In this document: one piece after another, positions 9,681 through 18,438 of the stretch
Numbering within the stretch: position 1 is the stretch's first letter
Layout of the letters: each line of letters starts with the position of its first letter
DNA from: Methylobacillus glycogenes JCM 2850
Lineage (GTDB): Bacteria; Pseudomonadota; Gammaproteobacteria; Burkholderiales; Methylophilaceae
Direction of reading: 5' to 3'
Length of the DNA stretch: 64,000 nucleotides
Assembly (NCBI RefSeq): GCF_000617925.1
Contig: NZ_BAMT01000001.1
Coordinates: 62,001 to 126,000, forward strand
The notes under the pieces: model-generated
Database searches by the model: none
What the model was told of the DNA's origin: nothing
The model's input: only the letters and a program-made list of their open reading frames with translations
Made by a program: the position numbers and the translations under genes

Positions 9681-10349
9681 TTTGTCGGTCGTAATCGCCG
9701 CCAGATTGCTCAAGTTGAGTTTTACGCCATCATTGCCTGAAGAAACGCTCATCACCTGTTCATAACTCAAGGTGCTAGAGGCCACTGTACTGTTGGCAGT
9801 GGTGGCGGTGGCTTCTATGCTGTAGCGGCCATCGGCCAGCTTGGTGCCATCATCGCCAAAGCCATTCCAGCTCAGTTGTGAAATGCCTGCGGCCTGATTT
9901 TTCAATTCATAGGTCTTGACCACATTGCCGCCTGCGTCCTTGATATTGACCTTGACGTTGTCTGCACCCACTGGCAATTCCACACCAAAGTAGGCGGAGG
10001 ATTCACCTTCGGTCTCGGTGGCGGCCAGCACCGTGCTGTTGCCTTCTACCAATACCGCGCGGCCTATCAGGCTAGAGGCCTGCAACGCCTGCGTGGCCTG
10101 CATGCTGCTGATAAAGGATGACAGCGTGGCGTTCATCTTCTCAATCCCGGTCACCGTGGAAAGCTGGGCCATCTGGCTGGTCACTTCAGCGTTGTCCATG
10201 GGGTTGAGCGGGTCCTGATTCTTCATCTGCGTAATCAAGAGTTTCATAAACCTGTCCTGCGTCTCGGAAATACTGCTGGCCGAGGTGCTGGAACCCGTGG
10301 GGTTCATGGTGTTGAGTAAATTGTCCGAGATTGCGTTGGTGCTAGCCAT
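9663..10349 (-). CDS. flgD: Flagellar hook assembly scaffold FlgD
   Basis: 228 residues. The signature QDRFMKLLITQMKNQDPLNP near residue 30 and NAEVTSQMAQLSTVTGIEKM are characteristic of FlgD, which caps the growing hook and is removed on completion. The C-terminal half holds the FlgD Ig-like (FLG-FN3/tudor) region with WNGFGDDGTKLADGRY. The stop codon lies inside the last unit of the hairpin repeat array described at 9417-9680, so the coding end may have seeded those repeats. Confidence 0.96.
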   Translation of the reverse strand: MASTNAISDNLLNTMNPTGSSTSASSISETQDRFMKLLITQMKNQDPLNPMDNAEVTSQMAQLSTVTGIEKMNATLSSFISSMQATQALQASSLIGRAVLVEGNSTVLAATETEGESSAYFGVELPVGADNVKVNIKDAGGNVVKTYELKNQAAGISQLSWNGFGDDGTKLADGRYSIEATATTANSTVASSTLSYEQVMSVSSGNDGVKLNLSNLAAITTDKVKQIF

Positions 10350-10422
10350 TTGGGTTCTCGCTTTCTTAACTTGGGGTAATGACGCTATACATCACGCCAG
10401 TTACTGAGTTTTTACTGAGCTA

Positions 10423-10830
10423 TTATTGACCTATAGTCAATGTTTTCAATAACATGGATTTGGCAGCATTCATGGTATCCACGTTGTTTTGGTAAGACCG
10501 TGATGCCGAAATCATGTTCACCATTTCTTCAGTCACATTCACATTGGGCATGGCCACATAGCCATTCTCATCCGCCAGCGGGTGCTTGGGGTCGTACTTC
10601 AGCTGCGGCGGGGCTTGATCTTCCACCACCTGCTTAACCTTAACCCCCTGTGAAACCGGGTTGGCGGTCACAGGCACGGCAGAAAACACAATGTGCTTGG
10701 TGCGGTAGGGCTGGCCGTTGGAGCTGGTCACGCTATCGGCATTGGCCAGGTTACTGGCCACCACGTTAAGGCGTTGCCCCTGTGCGCTCATGCCCGAGCC
10801 TGAAATATTGAAGACATTAAATAGAGACAT
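10423..10830 (-). CDS. flgC: Flagellar proximal rod protein FlgC
   Basis: 135 residues (E. coli FlgC is 134). [33 protein letters not shown] is split over the N-terminal rod motif, and [20 protein letters not shown] is the C-terminal one; both are standard for FlgC. The protein forms part of the proximal rod with FlgB and FlgF. It is 75 bp from flgB in the same orientation and 73 bp before flgD. Confidence 0.96.
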   Translation of the reverse strand: MSLFNVFNISGSGMSAQGQRLNVVASNLANADSVTSSNGQPYRTKHIVFSAVPVTANPVSQGVKVKQVVEDQAPPQLKYDPKHPLADENGYVAMPNVNVTEEMVNMISASRSYQNNVDTMNAAKSMLLKTLTIGQ

Positions 10831-10905
10831 ATCAGCTTCCTTTTTTAAGGGGGCTAGGTGAGCGTGTCCAACTAGGCGAGCGTGAAAAAGTACTGGCGCT
10901 CAGCA

Positions 10906-11310
10906 TTATTGGCCTTGAATCACAGAGAGCATTTTTTTGATCTGCCCGCTAATCATCGTCACCCCGGCTTCATAGCGCAGCGCATTGTCGGTGAACTGGG
11001 CCTGCTCGGTATCCATATCCACGGTATTGCCGTCCACACTGCCCTGAATGATAGAGCGATAAAGCACGCCGCTTAATTGGTTGGCACTAGAGCCTGTCGC
11101 AAAATGGGCAGGGTTGGTAGTGGCAGTTTGTGAACCGCTGGCCTGGGTTTGCAGCGCCTGCTGAAAAGCCTGAGTGAAATTAATGTCACGCGCTTTGTAG
11201 CCCGGCGTATCCGCGTTGGCAATATTGGCGGCCAGCAACTCCTGGCGCTGGCTGCGTAGCCTTAGCGCGGTTTCCTGGAAATTCAGCGATGCGTCCAGTT
11301 TGTTCAGCAT
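10906..11310 (-). CDS. flgB: Flagellar proximal rod protein FlgB
   Basis: 134 residues from the ATG at 11310, preceded by GGAG about eight bases upstream. An in-frame start 45 bases earlier adds an unconserved segment. LAANIANADTPGYKARDINF is the FlgB form of the rod motif, with a C-terminal region (GVTMISGQIKKMLSVIQGQ) typical of the family. This is the first gene of the flgBCDEFGHIJ operon and diverges from flgA, the usual arrangement in beta- and gammaproteobacteria. Confidence 0.94.
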   Translation of the reverse strand: MLNKLDASLNFQETALRLRSQRQELLAANIANADTPGYKARDINFTQAFQQALQTQASGSQTATTNPAHFATGSSANQLSGVLYRSIIQGSVDGNTVDMDTEQAQFTDNALRYEAGVTMISGQIKKMLSVIQGQ

Positions 11311-11410
11311 GAGAAAACTCCGTTTGCCAACGACAGCATCAAGCAATGCAGACAATTGTCGTTATTTCAGATGATTGGCAGTTTAGGCGGCCGTGGGCAA
11401 GATTCATCAT

Positions 11411-11442
11411 CTGAATAAGAGGGGGTTTTTGCCCTTATTCAG
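11411..11442. promoter_or_regulatory. Inverted repeat in the flgB-flgA divergent region
   Basis: CTGAATAAG (11411-11419) pairs with CTTATTCAG (11434-11442) around a 14-base G/T-rich loop. It lies in the roughly 250-bp region between divergently oriented flgB and flgA. It could be an operator or a leader hairpin for either gene. I did not find a clear sigma-54 or sigma-28 promoter in this gap. Confidence 0.45.
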
Positions 11443-11559
11443 GGTTTGCCCGCGCGCGAGGCTCTTTACAATGCAGTCAATCAACATGGCTAGGCATGCT
11501 GTGCCCCAAAGGCATAACGCCAGGCTGTTAACGGACTGTATGCTAAAACGGGAGGGGGT

Positions 11560-12347
11560 ATGGTGAGACTGACTAGGCTGGCAATACTCTGCATCATGAC
11601 CCACCTGGGCCTGGCACCTTTGCTGGCCCACGCGCAAGTGACTGCCCTGGCGCAGGCGCAGCCTAATGTAGTTCAAGCGCAGCCCAATGTAACTCAAGCC
11701 CAGCCAAATGTAGCGCAAACCCAGGCAAACTCATCGCCGTTCCAAAACCTGGCGCAGCTACGCACCCAGGTAGAAGAATTCTTACTTACCCAGACCGTAG
11801 GTTATCCAGCAAAGTCTCGGCAGCCGCGGTGGCAGTAGATAACCGCCTCAAACTTGCCAGCTGTGAAAAATTGCAGATGTTTCTGCCCAATGGCAGCCGT
11901 GCCTGGGGTAAAACCAGCGTAGGCGTCAAATGCACCGCTCCGCAAGCCTGGACCATCTACGTGCAGGCCAATGTGGAAGTCATGGCCGAATATTTAATTG
12001 CCGCCGTGCCCCTGGCGCAGGGCCAGATAATCAGCGAGCAAGATCTAGCCAAGGCGCAGGGTGACCTCGCACGCCTGCCGCCTGGCGTATTCACCGATGC
12101 AGCGCAAGCTGTTGGCCGCTCGGTCTATGTGCCGCTGAGTGCAGGCACCGTATTACGCCAGGAAATGCTGCGCATCATGCCTGTGGTGCAACAAGGGCAG
12201 AAAGTCGTGCTCAACTCCATAGGCAAAGGCTTTATGGTTACCGCAGAAGGTACGGCATTGGCCAATGCCACTGAAGGCCAGCGTGTCAGAGTTAAAGTGG
12301 GCAACGGACAAGTGGTAAGTGGGCTGGCGCGTCAAGGTGGCTCATAG
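11560..12347 (+). CDS. flgA: P-ring assembly chaperone FlgA with N-terminal QAQPNV repeats (one-base frameshift near 11810)
   Basis: FlgA is a periplasmic chaperone for P-ring (FlgI) assembly. A signal peptide (about 26 residues, ending LLAHA) is followed by three heptapeptide repeats of the form QAQPNVx, encoded by 21-bp units from 11653, and then by the FlgA core. The reading frame breaks at about 11810; adding one base (CCAGC to CCAGGC or CCAGCC) joins the two halves. The C-terminal half contains the SAF domain, with VPLAQGQIISEQDLA and LRQEMLRIMPVVQQGQKV. The restored length is 262 residues. The repeats are not a standard FlgA feature and may form a flexible linker. Confidence 0.9.
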
Positions 12348-12630
12348 ATGTAATTTATTAACATGTGATTTATTAAAAAAATTTCTGCGGCAGCGAAATT
12401 TTCTCGCCGCGATGGTATCCATCTTTAAGTGAGCGATGATGCCAAGCGGCAAAGTTTTACTGAATCCTGGCTAACTGGGTACAGACTTTGTCTTACATGT
12501 GATAGGCAAGGGTTTTGCTAGGATTTTTTGCCAGAATTTCGCCGAGCACACGCTCAAATGGTGGATTTGCTGGCAGTGGCGTCCTGACTGGAAGTGGCAA
12601 CTTGATTAGCAAATTCGGGCAGAATTTTGT
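12348..12630. other. Intergenic region between flgA and flgM
   Basis: No coding sequence is supported here. A hairpin with AAAATTTC (12378-12385) and GAAATTTT (12395-12402) might end the flgA transcript, but its U-tract is poor. A short ORF crossing into flgM on the same strand and an antisense ORF have no recognisable motif. Confidence 0.5.
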
Positions 12631-12657
12631 TAAAGTTCGTTCTATACCTGCCGATAA
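12631..12657 (+). promoter_or_regulatory. Sigma-28 (FliA) promoter for flgMN
   Basis: TAAAGTTC (12631-12638), an 11-base spacer and GCCGATAA (12650-12657) match the sigma-28 consensus (TAAAGTTT-N11-GCCGATAA) at 15 of 16 positions. It lies 56 bp before the flgM ATG. FliA-driven expression of its own anti-sigma factor is the known feedback arrangement. Confidence 0.9.
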
Positions 12658-12713
12658 GAGCAATATAGCAGCGTGTAATGCCATGCTGTCACTGAACAAG
12701 CCAAGGAATCGCC

Positions 12714-13025
12714 ATGAAAATCGATGACGCACTGAAAAAAGCGGTAACGCTCAATACTGACAAGGTCGATAGCAACAAAACCCGTACAGAATCCAGGGCC
12801 CCCGTCACTGGTGGTCAAAAATCGGGTGAAAGCGTGACTTTGTCACCGCTGGCTTCACAGCTGCAGTCGATTGCTGCGGCAGGTGCCAATGAAAATGTGT
12901 ATAACGCCGATAAGGTAAATGCCATCAAATCCGCCATCTCCAGTGGCCAATTCAGAGTTGATTCTGAAAAGGTTGCCGATGGCCTTATCAATACCGTGAA
13001 AGACCTGCTGTCAGCACCTCGTTAA
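12714..13025 (+). CDS. flgM: Anti-sigma-28 factor FlgM
   Basis: 103 residues. The pattern is that of FlgM: a short polar N-terminus (MKIDDALKKAVTLN), a Ser/Gly-rich linker, and a C-terminal helical part (NADKVNAIKSAISSGQFRVDSEKVADGLI) which binds FliA. FlgM holds FliA inactive until it is exported through the completed hook-basal body. The gene is preceded by a near-perfect sigma-28 promoter and followed 39 bp later by flgN, the standard pair. Confidence 0.93.
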   Translation: MKIDDALKKAVTLNTDKVDSNKTRTESRAPVTGGQKSGESVTLSPLASQLQSIAAAGANENVYNADKVNAIKSAISSGQFRVDSEKVADGLINTVKDLLSAPR

Positions 13026-13064
13026 GCGCTGGCCGGGTGGTAAGCTAAAGAGGTAAACCTGACC

Positions 13065-13501
13065 ATGACCACAGCCAGTTTTGATATAGAAATTGCGTTA
13101 ACCGACCACCTGCTGGAGCTACTCAAGCGTGAGCAAGGCAGCCTGGTTAAAGTGGATGTGGATGCGCTAGAAGGTTTACTCAGCGAAAAAGCCCGCATAC
13201 TGCAGGATCTCAACACCAGCACCCAGGCCCGCTTCAAAGCGGTTTCTGCCCTGGGTTTCAATGCCGATGAACAAGGCCTGGCCACCTGGCTAGCCAGGCA
13301 AGATGCGCCGCTGCAACAATCATGGAATCACTTCCAGTCATTGCTAACTCAGGCCAAAGAACTCAACCGCGTCAACGGCATACTCATCACCAAACATTTT
13401 GCCCGTAACCAGCAAGCGCTGGATACCCTGGGCCGCCCACCTGCTGCCAGCCAGTTCTACGGGCCTAACGGCCAGGCCAGTACAGGCTCTGGCTTATATA
13501 A
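13065..13501 (+). CDS. flgN: Flagellar export chaperone FlgN (probable one-base frameshift near 13493)
   Basis: FlgN is a cytosolic chaperone for FlgK and FlgL. The region is helical and polar, with the family pattern of a Leu/Gln-rich first half (LLELLKREQGSLVKVD) and a C-terminal RNQQALDTLGRPPAASQFYGPNGQ that resembles the FlgN tail. As written, the frame runs on through a transcription terminator to 13604, which is implausible. Adding one C after the GGC at 13491-13493 gives a stop (TAA) at 13499-13501 and a protein of 145 residues, normal for FlgN, with the terminator 28 bp downstream. The end is therefore an inference. Confidence 0.85.
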
Positions 13502-13528
13502 CACCCTGCTTAAGCATATATCTTTGAT

Positions 13529-13554
13529 AAAAAACCGGGATAGCCCGGTTTTTT
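13529..13554 (+). terminator. Rho-independent terminator after flgMN
   Basis: AAAAAACCGGG (13529-13539) pairs with CCCGGTTTTTT (13544-13554) around a four-base loop. It is strong, and its U-tract supports rightward termination of flgMN. It also shows that flgN does not extend to 13604. Confidence 0.88.
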
Positions 13555-13673
13555 ATTGGCTGACACCAGCCTGTACCCCTTATAGCAATATTCCACCGAC
13601 TTAAGATATCCCCGCCCCGGCTTACAGCCGGGTAACCTGCGTTGCTCGGCTTGCATACATTCTTCTGGGTCAC

Positions 13674-13968
13674 GCTCAAACTCGCTGCGCTCAGACAGTC
13701 GCGCGCCCTGATCCGATAAACCCTGCGCTACTCGGCGGGTCTAAACGGGAGGGAAAGTCAAAGGCTCCGGATCAAGTTGCCACACTGGTAAATAAGCGCG
13801 ATTACTTTTGTCTGCATCGCAGCATTAATACCAATCAAACAGTCATTTCAATTTACGCCTTGCTTACTTAACCTCTGGCTTTTGAAGTTGTTCCCGTTGA
13901 GTGCGCCGAGTAGCGCAGCAGTTTCTGGATTAAGGGCTTGCGACTGTCTGAGCGCAGCGAGATTGAGC
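13674..13968. repeat. Nested inverted-repeat element
   Basis: An outer perfect 22-bp pair (13681-13702 with 13940-13961) extends to about 29 bp with one mismatch. Inside lies a perfect 15-bp pair: CTGCGCTACTCGGCG at 13723-13737 with its complement at 13904-13918. A further short pair (AACGGGA / TCCCGTT) lies inside that. The 775-bp stretch from 13502 to 14276 has no supported gene. Short ORFs on both strands here look like the spurious translations often seen from such repeats. The layout resembles a miniature mobile or hairpin repeat element, but no transposase or target duplication is visible. Confidence 0.75.
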
Positions 13969-14038
13969 AAGACTCCAATGACTTGAGGCAACCCAGGTTG
14001 CCCGGCGTAGCGGGACGCAGGAGTCGGGTCGCCTTTGC

Positions 14039-14073
14039 TTACATTTCTTTTTGGCGAAGCAAAAGAAACGTAA
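14039..14073. repeat. Hairpin repeat motif of the kind dispersed in proteobacterial genomes
   Basis: TTACATTTCTTTT and AAAAGAAACGTAA flank the loop GGCGAAGC, with one mismatch. From memory, very similar sequence (CTTTTCTTT-GGCGAAGC-AAAAGAAAAGTAA type) occurs as an intergenic repeat in many proteobacteria. It adjoins the nested inverted repeat and probably belongs to the same element. Confidence 0.6.
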
Positions 14074-14276
14074 GTCGCCCGGCAAGGCGAAACAAGATAT
14101 CTCGCCATTGACAGCAGGCGTCAAGACAACCCAAACCCTCCCGCAAAAGGCAGCAGGGACCAAGCCCCTTCACCCCTGCCGTTCCCGCTAGCTGCAAATA
14201 TAAGCGAAGCCCCCATCAGTCTGGACTTCGCTCAAACGCTTTAACCTGCTGATCTGGCGATTGCGCCCAATAGTAG

Positions 14277-16655
14277 CTAGATATCCAGCCTGACACTGAC
14301 ACCAAAGGTACGCGGTGCGCCTACGTCCAGCACGGTGCCATTGTTGTTGGTGGTGTATTCCCTATCAAACAGGTTGCGCACAAAGCCAGTGAAACGCAGG
14401 CGCTGGTTGAGCTGGTAGCCTACCGAGGCATTGAGCAGTTTGACACTGTCGTTGTATTGCGGAATGCCACCTCGTTGGTAGATAGCCGGGCTTTCATCCT
14501 GGTAAATAGCATCCACGGTGAAGAACAAGGGCTCTATGGGTCTATAGGTCAGGCCTAGGTTGATTTTGTATTTGGGTGCCATGACAAAGGATTTACCGCT
14601 GAGGTCATCGCCATCGGCAGTGATGTAGTCTTGGTAACGGGTGTGGTTGTATGAAGCCCCAGCAAACAGACGCAGTTGTTTGTTCACATCATAATCACTG
14701 GATAGTTCCAGGCCCTGCATGCGGCTGCGTGCGGCATTGGAGACAAATACGGTGTCGGTGGCGGTATCCAGCATGCGCACTTGCTGATCTTTCCAATCGG
14801 TGTAATAGGCGTTGGCCATCAAGCGTAATTGCTGCCATTGACCGCGGTAGGAGAGTTCATAGTTGGTGGTGTATTCGGCATCATAAGGGCGGTGATCGGA
14901 AGGCACGCGGGTGTTGGTGCCGCCGCCTCTATAACCACGCTGCACCACAAAGCCCAGCAGTTGTTGCGGGGTCAGCTGGTAGCTCACGCCCAGCTTGGGC
15001 AGAAGAGCACCAAAGGATTTGCTTTCATTGGCAGCGCTCACAGGTGAGAAGCCCAAAATATCACGCAAATAGGTGACGTTGGTGTTGTTCTTTTCCGAGT
15101 CGTAACGCAGGCCTGCAATCAGTTTCCACTGCGGGATAAATGCCCAGTTAACCTCACCAAACACGGCACGGTTGCGTATTTTGTTCTCGCCTTCAGCGTT
15201 CAGCGCCAGGGTGTTGCCAGAGCGCAGGGCATCCTCAAACTTGACTTGCGAATCGCTGTAATAAGCGCCCACATGTGCTTGCAAGGTTTCGGCGCTATAT
15301 ACCGCACGCAGTTCCTGATTGAACAGGCGCGTGCGGTAATCCATATTGGCGCGCTGGTTGGTGGTGGCGTTCTGGTCAAAATCCAGCAGCGCATGGTATT
15401 CGGAATGCGTGCCTGAGGTAATGCTGGTCAGCGTCCAATTGGGCGTTAGGTAGTGGTTCAGTTTCAGCGTGGCTTCATTTTGCTGAATTCTGTCACCCGC
15501 GTCGGTGTTCTGGATTAGCTGGTAATACAGTGGTCGCTGGTTGTTGCGCGTCACGCCGTTGCTGCCAGTACGGTAGTTGGTATGCGCCAGTGTCAGCATG
15601 GCATCGGTTTGCTCAGTGGCCACCAGCAGCAATTTGCCACGCAGGTTGACCGAGCGTCTGGCATCGGCATCCTTGTCGAGGAAGGGGTTGCGGATATAGC
15701 CATCCTCATTTTCAGCGCTGACTGTGAAGCGGCCTGCCAGTTGGCCGGGCACGATTTCGGTATTGGCCATGACAGCCGCGCCGCGCTGGCCATAATTGCC
15801 AATCTGGGTCTGCACGGCCATTTCGTTCTTGAATACCGGGTCATTGCTTTGCATGATGACGGCACCCGCCAGGGCATTGCGGCCTTGCACGGTGGATTGC
15901 GAGCCACGGAAGACTTCAATCTGTTTCATATCCCACAGGGAAAGCGGACTCATGGTGATAAAGCGGTTGGTTTGCAAGGCACCATCAACAAACACCGAGA
16001 CGGCATTATTCAGCGTGCGCGGGCCCTGATCATCAAAGCCGGAAACTGGCACACCGCGTATGCCCCAGGTTTCATTGCGGGATTGGATATTGACGCCTGG
16101 CGTACGTGCCAGGGTATCCATGAGGGAGTAATCAGCATGCTCCTTCATATCTTCAGCCGTAGTCACCGCCACGCTGGATAAGGTTTCGCTCCATTTACGC
16201 TGAATTTTCTCGCCGCTGACGATGACTTCATCTAGCTTGGCTTCCTGAATATGCTTAGCCGCTGGAATTGCACTGCTGCTGGCCGCGCTGACGATGGCGA
16301 GACCGCCATTGAGGCGCTGGGCAGTCAGGCCTGTACCTTGCAGCAGCTTATTAAGTGCCTGTTCGGCACTCATGCGGCCACTGGTGGCGGGGGCAGATTT
16401 GCCAGCCAGCAGCTTGCCATCGCTATAAATCTGCATGCCGCTTTGCTTGGAGAGCGCAGTGATGGCATCTGCCAGTGGCTGGGCGCTGATATTGATGCTG
16501 ATACTGGGCTGAATTCCAACTTGATTGCCAATTTCATTGCCAACTTCAGTGCTGCTTTCTGCCAGTGCTGAGTTTGTGCTCAGCAGTGTGCTGGCAAATG
16601 CCAGTAACAGTAGCTGCCTGCCTAGCGTGAGTGTGTGGGTGGTGCTGATGCTCAT
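14277..16655 (-). CDS. TonB-dependent receptor with N-terminal signalling (STN) domain, FecA type
   Basis: 792 residues. A signal peptide (ending NSALA) is followed by a secretin/TonB short N-terminal domain (about residues 50-110: ISAQPLADAITALSKQSGMQIY), a plug domain (about 150-260, with YSLMDTLARTPGVNIQ) and a 22-strand barrel ending in a typical aromatic/charged strand (TFGVSVRLDI). The STN domain indicates transduction to a membrane-bound anti-sigma factor. fecR and fecI homologues lie directly upstream in the same orientation, so this is a complete cell-surface signalling unit. The substrate is probably a ferric siderophore or another iron chelate, but it cannot be defined from the sequence. 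The gap before it (16656-16760) may hold the FecI-dependent promoter. Confidence 0.9.
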   Translation of the reverse strand: MSISTTHTLTLGRQLLLLAFASTLLSTNSALAESSTEVGNEIGNQVGIQPSISINISAQPLADAITALSKQSGMQIYSDGKLLAGKSAPATSGRMSAEQALNKLLQGTGLTAQRLNGGLAIVSAASSSAIPAAKHIQEAKLDEVIVSGEKIQRKWSETLSSVAVTTAEDMKEHADYSLMDTLARTPGVNIQSRNETWGIRGVPVSGFDDQGPRTLNNAVSVFVDGALQTNRFITMSPLSLWDMKQIEVFRGSQSTVQGRNALAGAVIMQSNDPVFKNEMAVQTQIGNYGQRGAAVMANTEIVPGQLAGRFTVSAENEDGYIRNPFLDKDADARRSVNLRGKLLLVATEQTDAMLTLAHTNYRTGSNGVTRNNQRPLYYQLIQNTDAGDRIQQNEATLKLNHYLTPNWTLTSITSGTHSEYHALLDFDQNATTNQRANMDYRTRLFNQELRAVYSAETLQAHVGAYYSDSQVKFEDALRSGNTLALNAEGENKIRNRAVFGEVNWAFIPQWKLIAGLRYDSEKNNTNVTYLRDILGFSPVSAANESKSFGALLPKLGVSYQLTPQQLLGFVVQRGYRGGGTNTRVPSDHRPYDAEYTTNYELSYRGQWQQLRLMANAYYTDWKDQQVRMLDTATDTVFVSNAARSRMQGLELSSDYDVNKQLRLFAGASYNHTRYQDYITADGDDLSGKSFVMAPKYKINLGLTYRPIEPLFFTVDAIYQDESPAIYQRGGIPQYNDSVKLLNASVGYQLNQRLRFTGFVRNLFDREYTTNNNGTVLDVGAPRTFGVSVRLDI

Positions 16656-16760
16656 GGTGTGGTGTTTCCCTGAAATAAATGGTGGCTAAGTTGCCACTTC
16701 ATCTGAGAAGACAGCGCAGCAGGAAAAACGGAGACAGGCTTGTGAGCGTTTTTTGCGTGA

Positions 16761-17762
16761 TCAGCGAGATTTGAGTTGTGTCTCTGTAGCGCCAGGGATC
16801 AATTGCAAGGGCAAGATGATTGTTAATGCACGTTCCAGGGCTTGCTGATCCTGGGCGCGGAAGCGGCCACTCAGTCGTAATTGCGCAGTGTGGGCGTCAG
16901 CAATGGTCAAGGGCTGCTGCCTGAATGCATTGATGAGCGGCAGGGCATCAGCCAAGGGCATGTTGTTGAATACCAGCCAGCCACTACGCCAGGCCGAGGC
17001 ATCTACGGCATCTACCTTGCCCAGTTCAATCACGCCTGCCTGGCTCAAGAGTTGATCTCTGGCCAGGAGATCATAGGCCATAGGCTTTTCAGTCTGGGGG
17101 TGTGACACAGTAGAAGGCGGATAGTAGCGCACATGGCCTTGTTCTACATTGACTGCCAGGCGTTGCTGACGCTGGCTGACCGTGAATATGGTGCCCACAA
17201 CCTCAACGCTCCCTTGCTGGGTGCTGACCATGAACGGCCGTTGCCGATCTGGGCTGACAGTGAAATGCACTTCACCTTGCTGCAATGCCACCTGGCGTTG
17301 CTGTCTATACAAGCTTACATGCAGTGCACTTTGCGCATTGAGGGCCAAATTACTGCCGTCCGGCAGGGTGATTTGGCGAACTTCGGCGACACCTGTGTGA
17401 TAGTCCGCCTCAAACACAGGCTGCTGCCAATACCAATGCCCAGTTTTGAGCAAGGCGGCGGCTGCGAATGCCAGCACGCCCCAGCCTAGTAGGGAATGCG
17501 CTTGCGGACGACGTTTCTTGGCAGCATGTGGCTTGAGATCTTGGGTAGTGGGGTCGCTAAATTCAGCTTGCAGGCTGGGTGCCAAAGAGAGCAGGGCCTG
17601 CATTTGCCCGGTGGCTTGCTGGTATGCCGATTCATGCCCCTCTGAGCGTGAACGCCAGTGTTGCAGCCGGGTTTGCAGGCGCTCGGTTTGCTCTGCGCTG
17701 GCCATTTCGAGTTGGGCTAGCTGGCGCAGGGCCTGCTTCAGCAAGACGTCGCTGTGGCTCAT
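16761..17762 (-). CDS. FecR-type anti-sigma regulator
   Basis: 333 residues. The N-terminal part is cytoplasmic and contains the DUF4880-like helical segment, followed by a single transmembrane segment (about residues 95-110, LLGWGVLAFAAAALL). The periplasmic FecR domain carries the motif YHTGVAEVRQITLPDGSNLALNAQS and VEVVGTIFTV. In FecIRA systems the periplasmic part receives the signal from the receptor STN domain, and the cytoplasmic part controls the ECF sigma factor. It lies between fecI and the receptor gene in the standard order, 31 bp after fecI. Confidence 0.9.
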   Translation of the reverse strand: MSHSDVLLKQALRQLAQLEMASAEQTERLQTRLQHWRSRSEGHESAYQQATGQMQALLSLAPSLQAEFSDPTTQDLKPHAAKKRRPQAHSLLGWGVLAFAAAALLKTGHWYWQQPVFEADYHTGVAEVRQITLPDGSNLALNAQSALHVSLYRQQRQVALQQGEVHFTVSPDRQRPFMVSTQQGSVEVVGTIFTVSQRQQRLAVNVEQGHVRYYPPSTVSHPQTEKPMAYDLLARDQLLSQAGVIELGKVDAVDASAWRSGWLVFNNMPLADALPLINAFRQQPLTIADAHTAQLRLSGRFRAQDQQALERALTIILPLQLIPGATETQLKSR

Positions 17763-17793
17763 GGCAGGCAGCAGTTATGCAGGTTTAACATGC

Positions 17794-18329
17794 TCAGGCA
17801 GCATCCTCTAACCAGGCCTGGCGTACTTCGCTAAATATCACCGCGCAGTCTACGGTGGCGCGCACCACATGTTTGGCGACGGCAGAGGGGGTGATGCTGA
17901 GCCGTTGGGCAATCTCATCGCGGCTATAGCCATAGACGCGGAACAACAGAAATACATCGCGGCGGCGTGCGGGCATGCTTTCCAGATGGGCAACCAGGCG
18001 CATGAGCAATTGCCGCTGTGCTGCCTGTTGCTCGGCTGAAGGCACGCTGTTGTGAGCTGCCTGCTGGCTACGGTCTTGCAGCCATTCCAGTACCAGTTTG
18101 TCGTGACGGCCCAGATTGATGCATAGATGGTGTGCCGCCTTGAATAACAGGGCACGTGGCGATTCTATCTGCGGAGGCTCACCCTGGCTGGCAGCGCATA
18201 GCGATAAACACGCTCAAAGCTGCTTTGGGCGATATCTGCCGCATCCTCGGCATTGCGCAGCCTGCCACGCAGGTAGTGGCCCAACTCGCGGTAGGAATGC
18301 AGCAATTCAGCGATAAGCGTGCCGGACAT
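17794..18329 (-). CDS. FecI-type ECF sigma factor (one-base frameshift near 18187)
   Basis: Starting from the ATG at 18329, the sequence encodes region 2 (YRELGHYLRGRLRNAEDAADIAQSSFERVYRYAL). The frame then breaks at about 18187 and resumes as region 4 (LESMPARRRDVFLLFRVYGYSRDEIAQRL with ITPSAVAKHV). Adding one base (CCAGCC to CCAGCCC on the gene strand) restores a 178-residue protein, normal for this family. ECF sigma factors of this group transcribe the neighbouring receptor gene on a surface signal. A possible Fur box and a 13-bp repeat array lie upstream. Confidence 0.87.
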
Positions 18330-18376
18330 TGAGGATGCGCAGAAAAAAAACGCTTATGCTAAAGCAGAGGTTGATT

Positions 18377-18395
18377 GATATCAAGAATCATTCTT
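18377..18395 (-). promoter_or_regulatory. Possible Fur box upstream of fecI
   Basis: GATATCAAGAATCATTCTT matches 13 of 19 positions of the Fur consensus GATAATGATAATCATTATC. It lies 48-66 bp before the fecI start. Iron-regulated expression is expected for this type of operon, but the match is moderate. Confidence 0.4.
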
Positions 18396-18438
18396 TTTAT
18401 TATGTTGTTTTGCCAGCGAGGCCAGCGCATAAATCAAG

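Noticed and set aside
11407-11718. Minus-strand ORF opposite flgA 5' end
   Set aside because: No RBS; translates the flgA repeats in antisense (repeating LNYIRLRL units).
12493-12732. ORFs on both strands in the flgA-flgM gap
   Set aside because: They overlap the sigma-28 promoter or the flgM start and have no recognisable motif.
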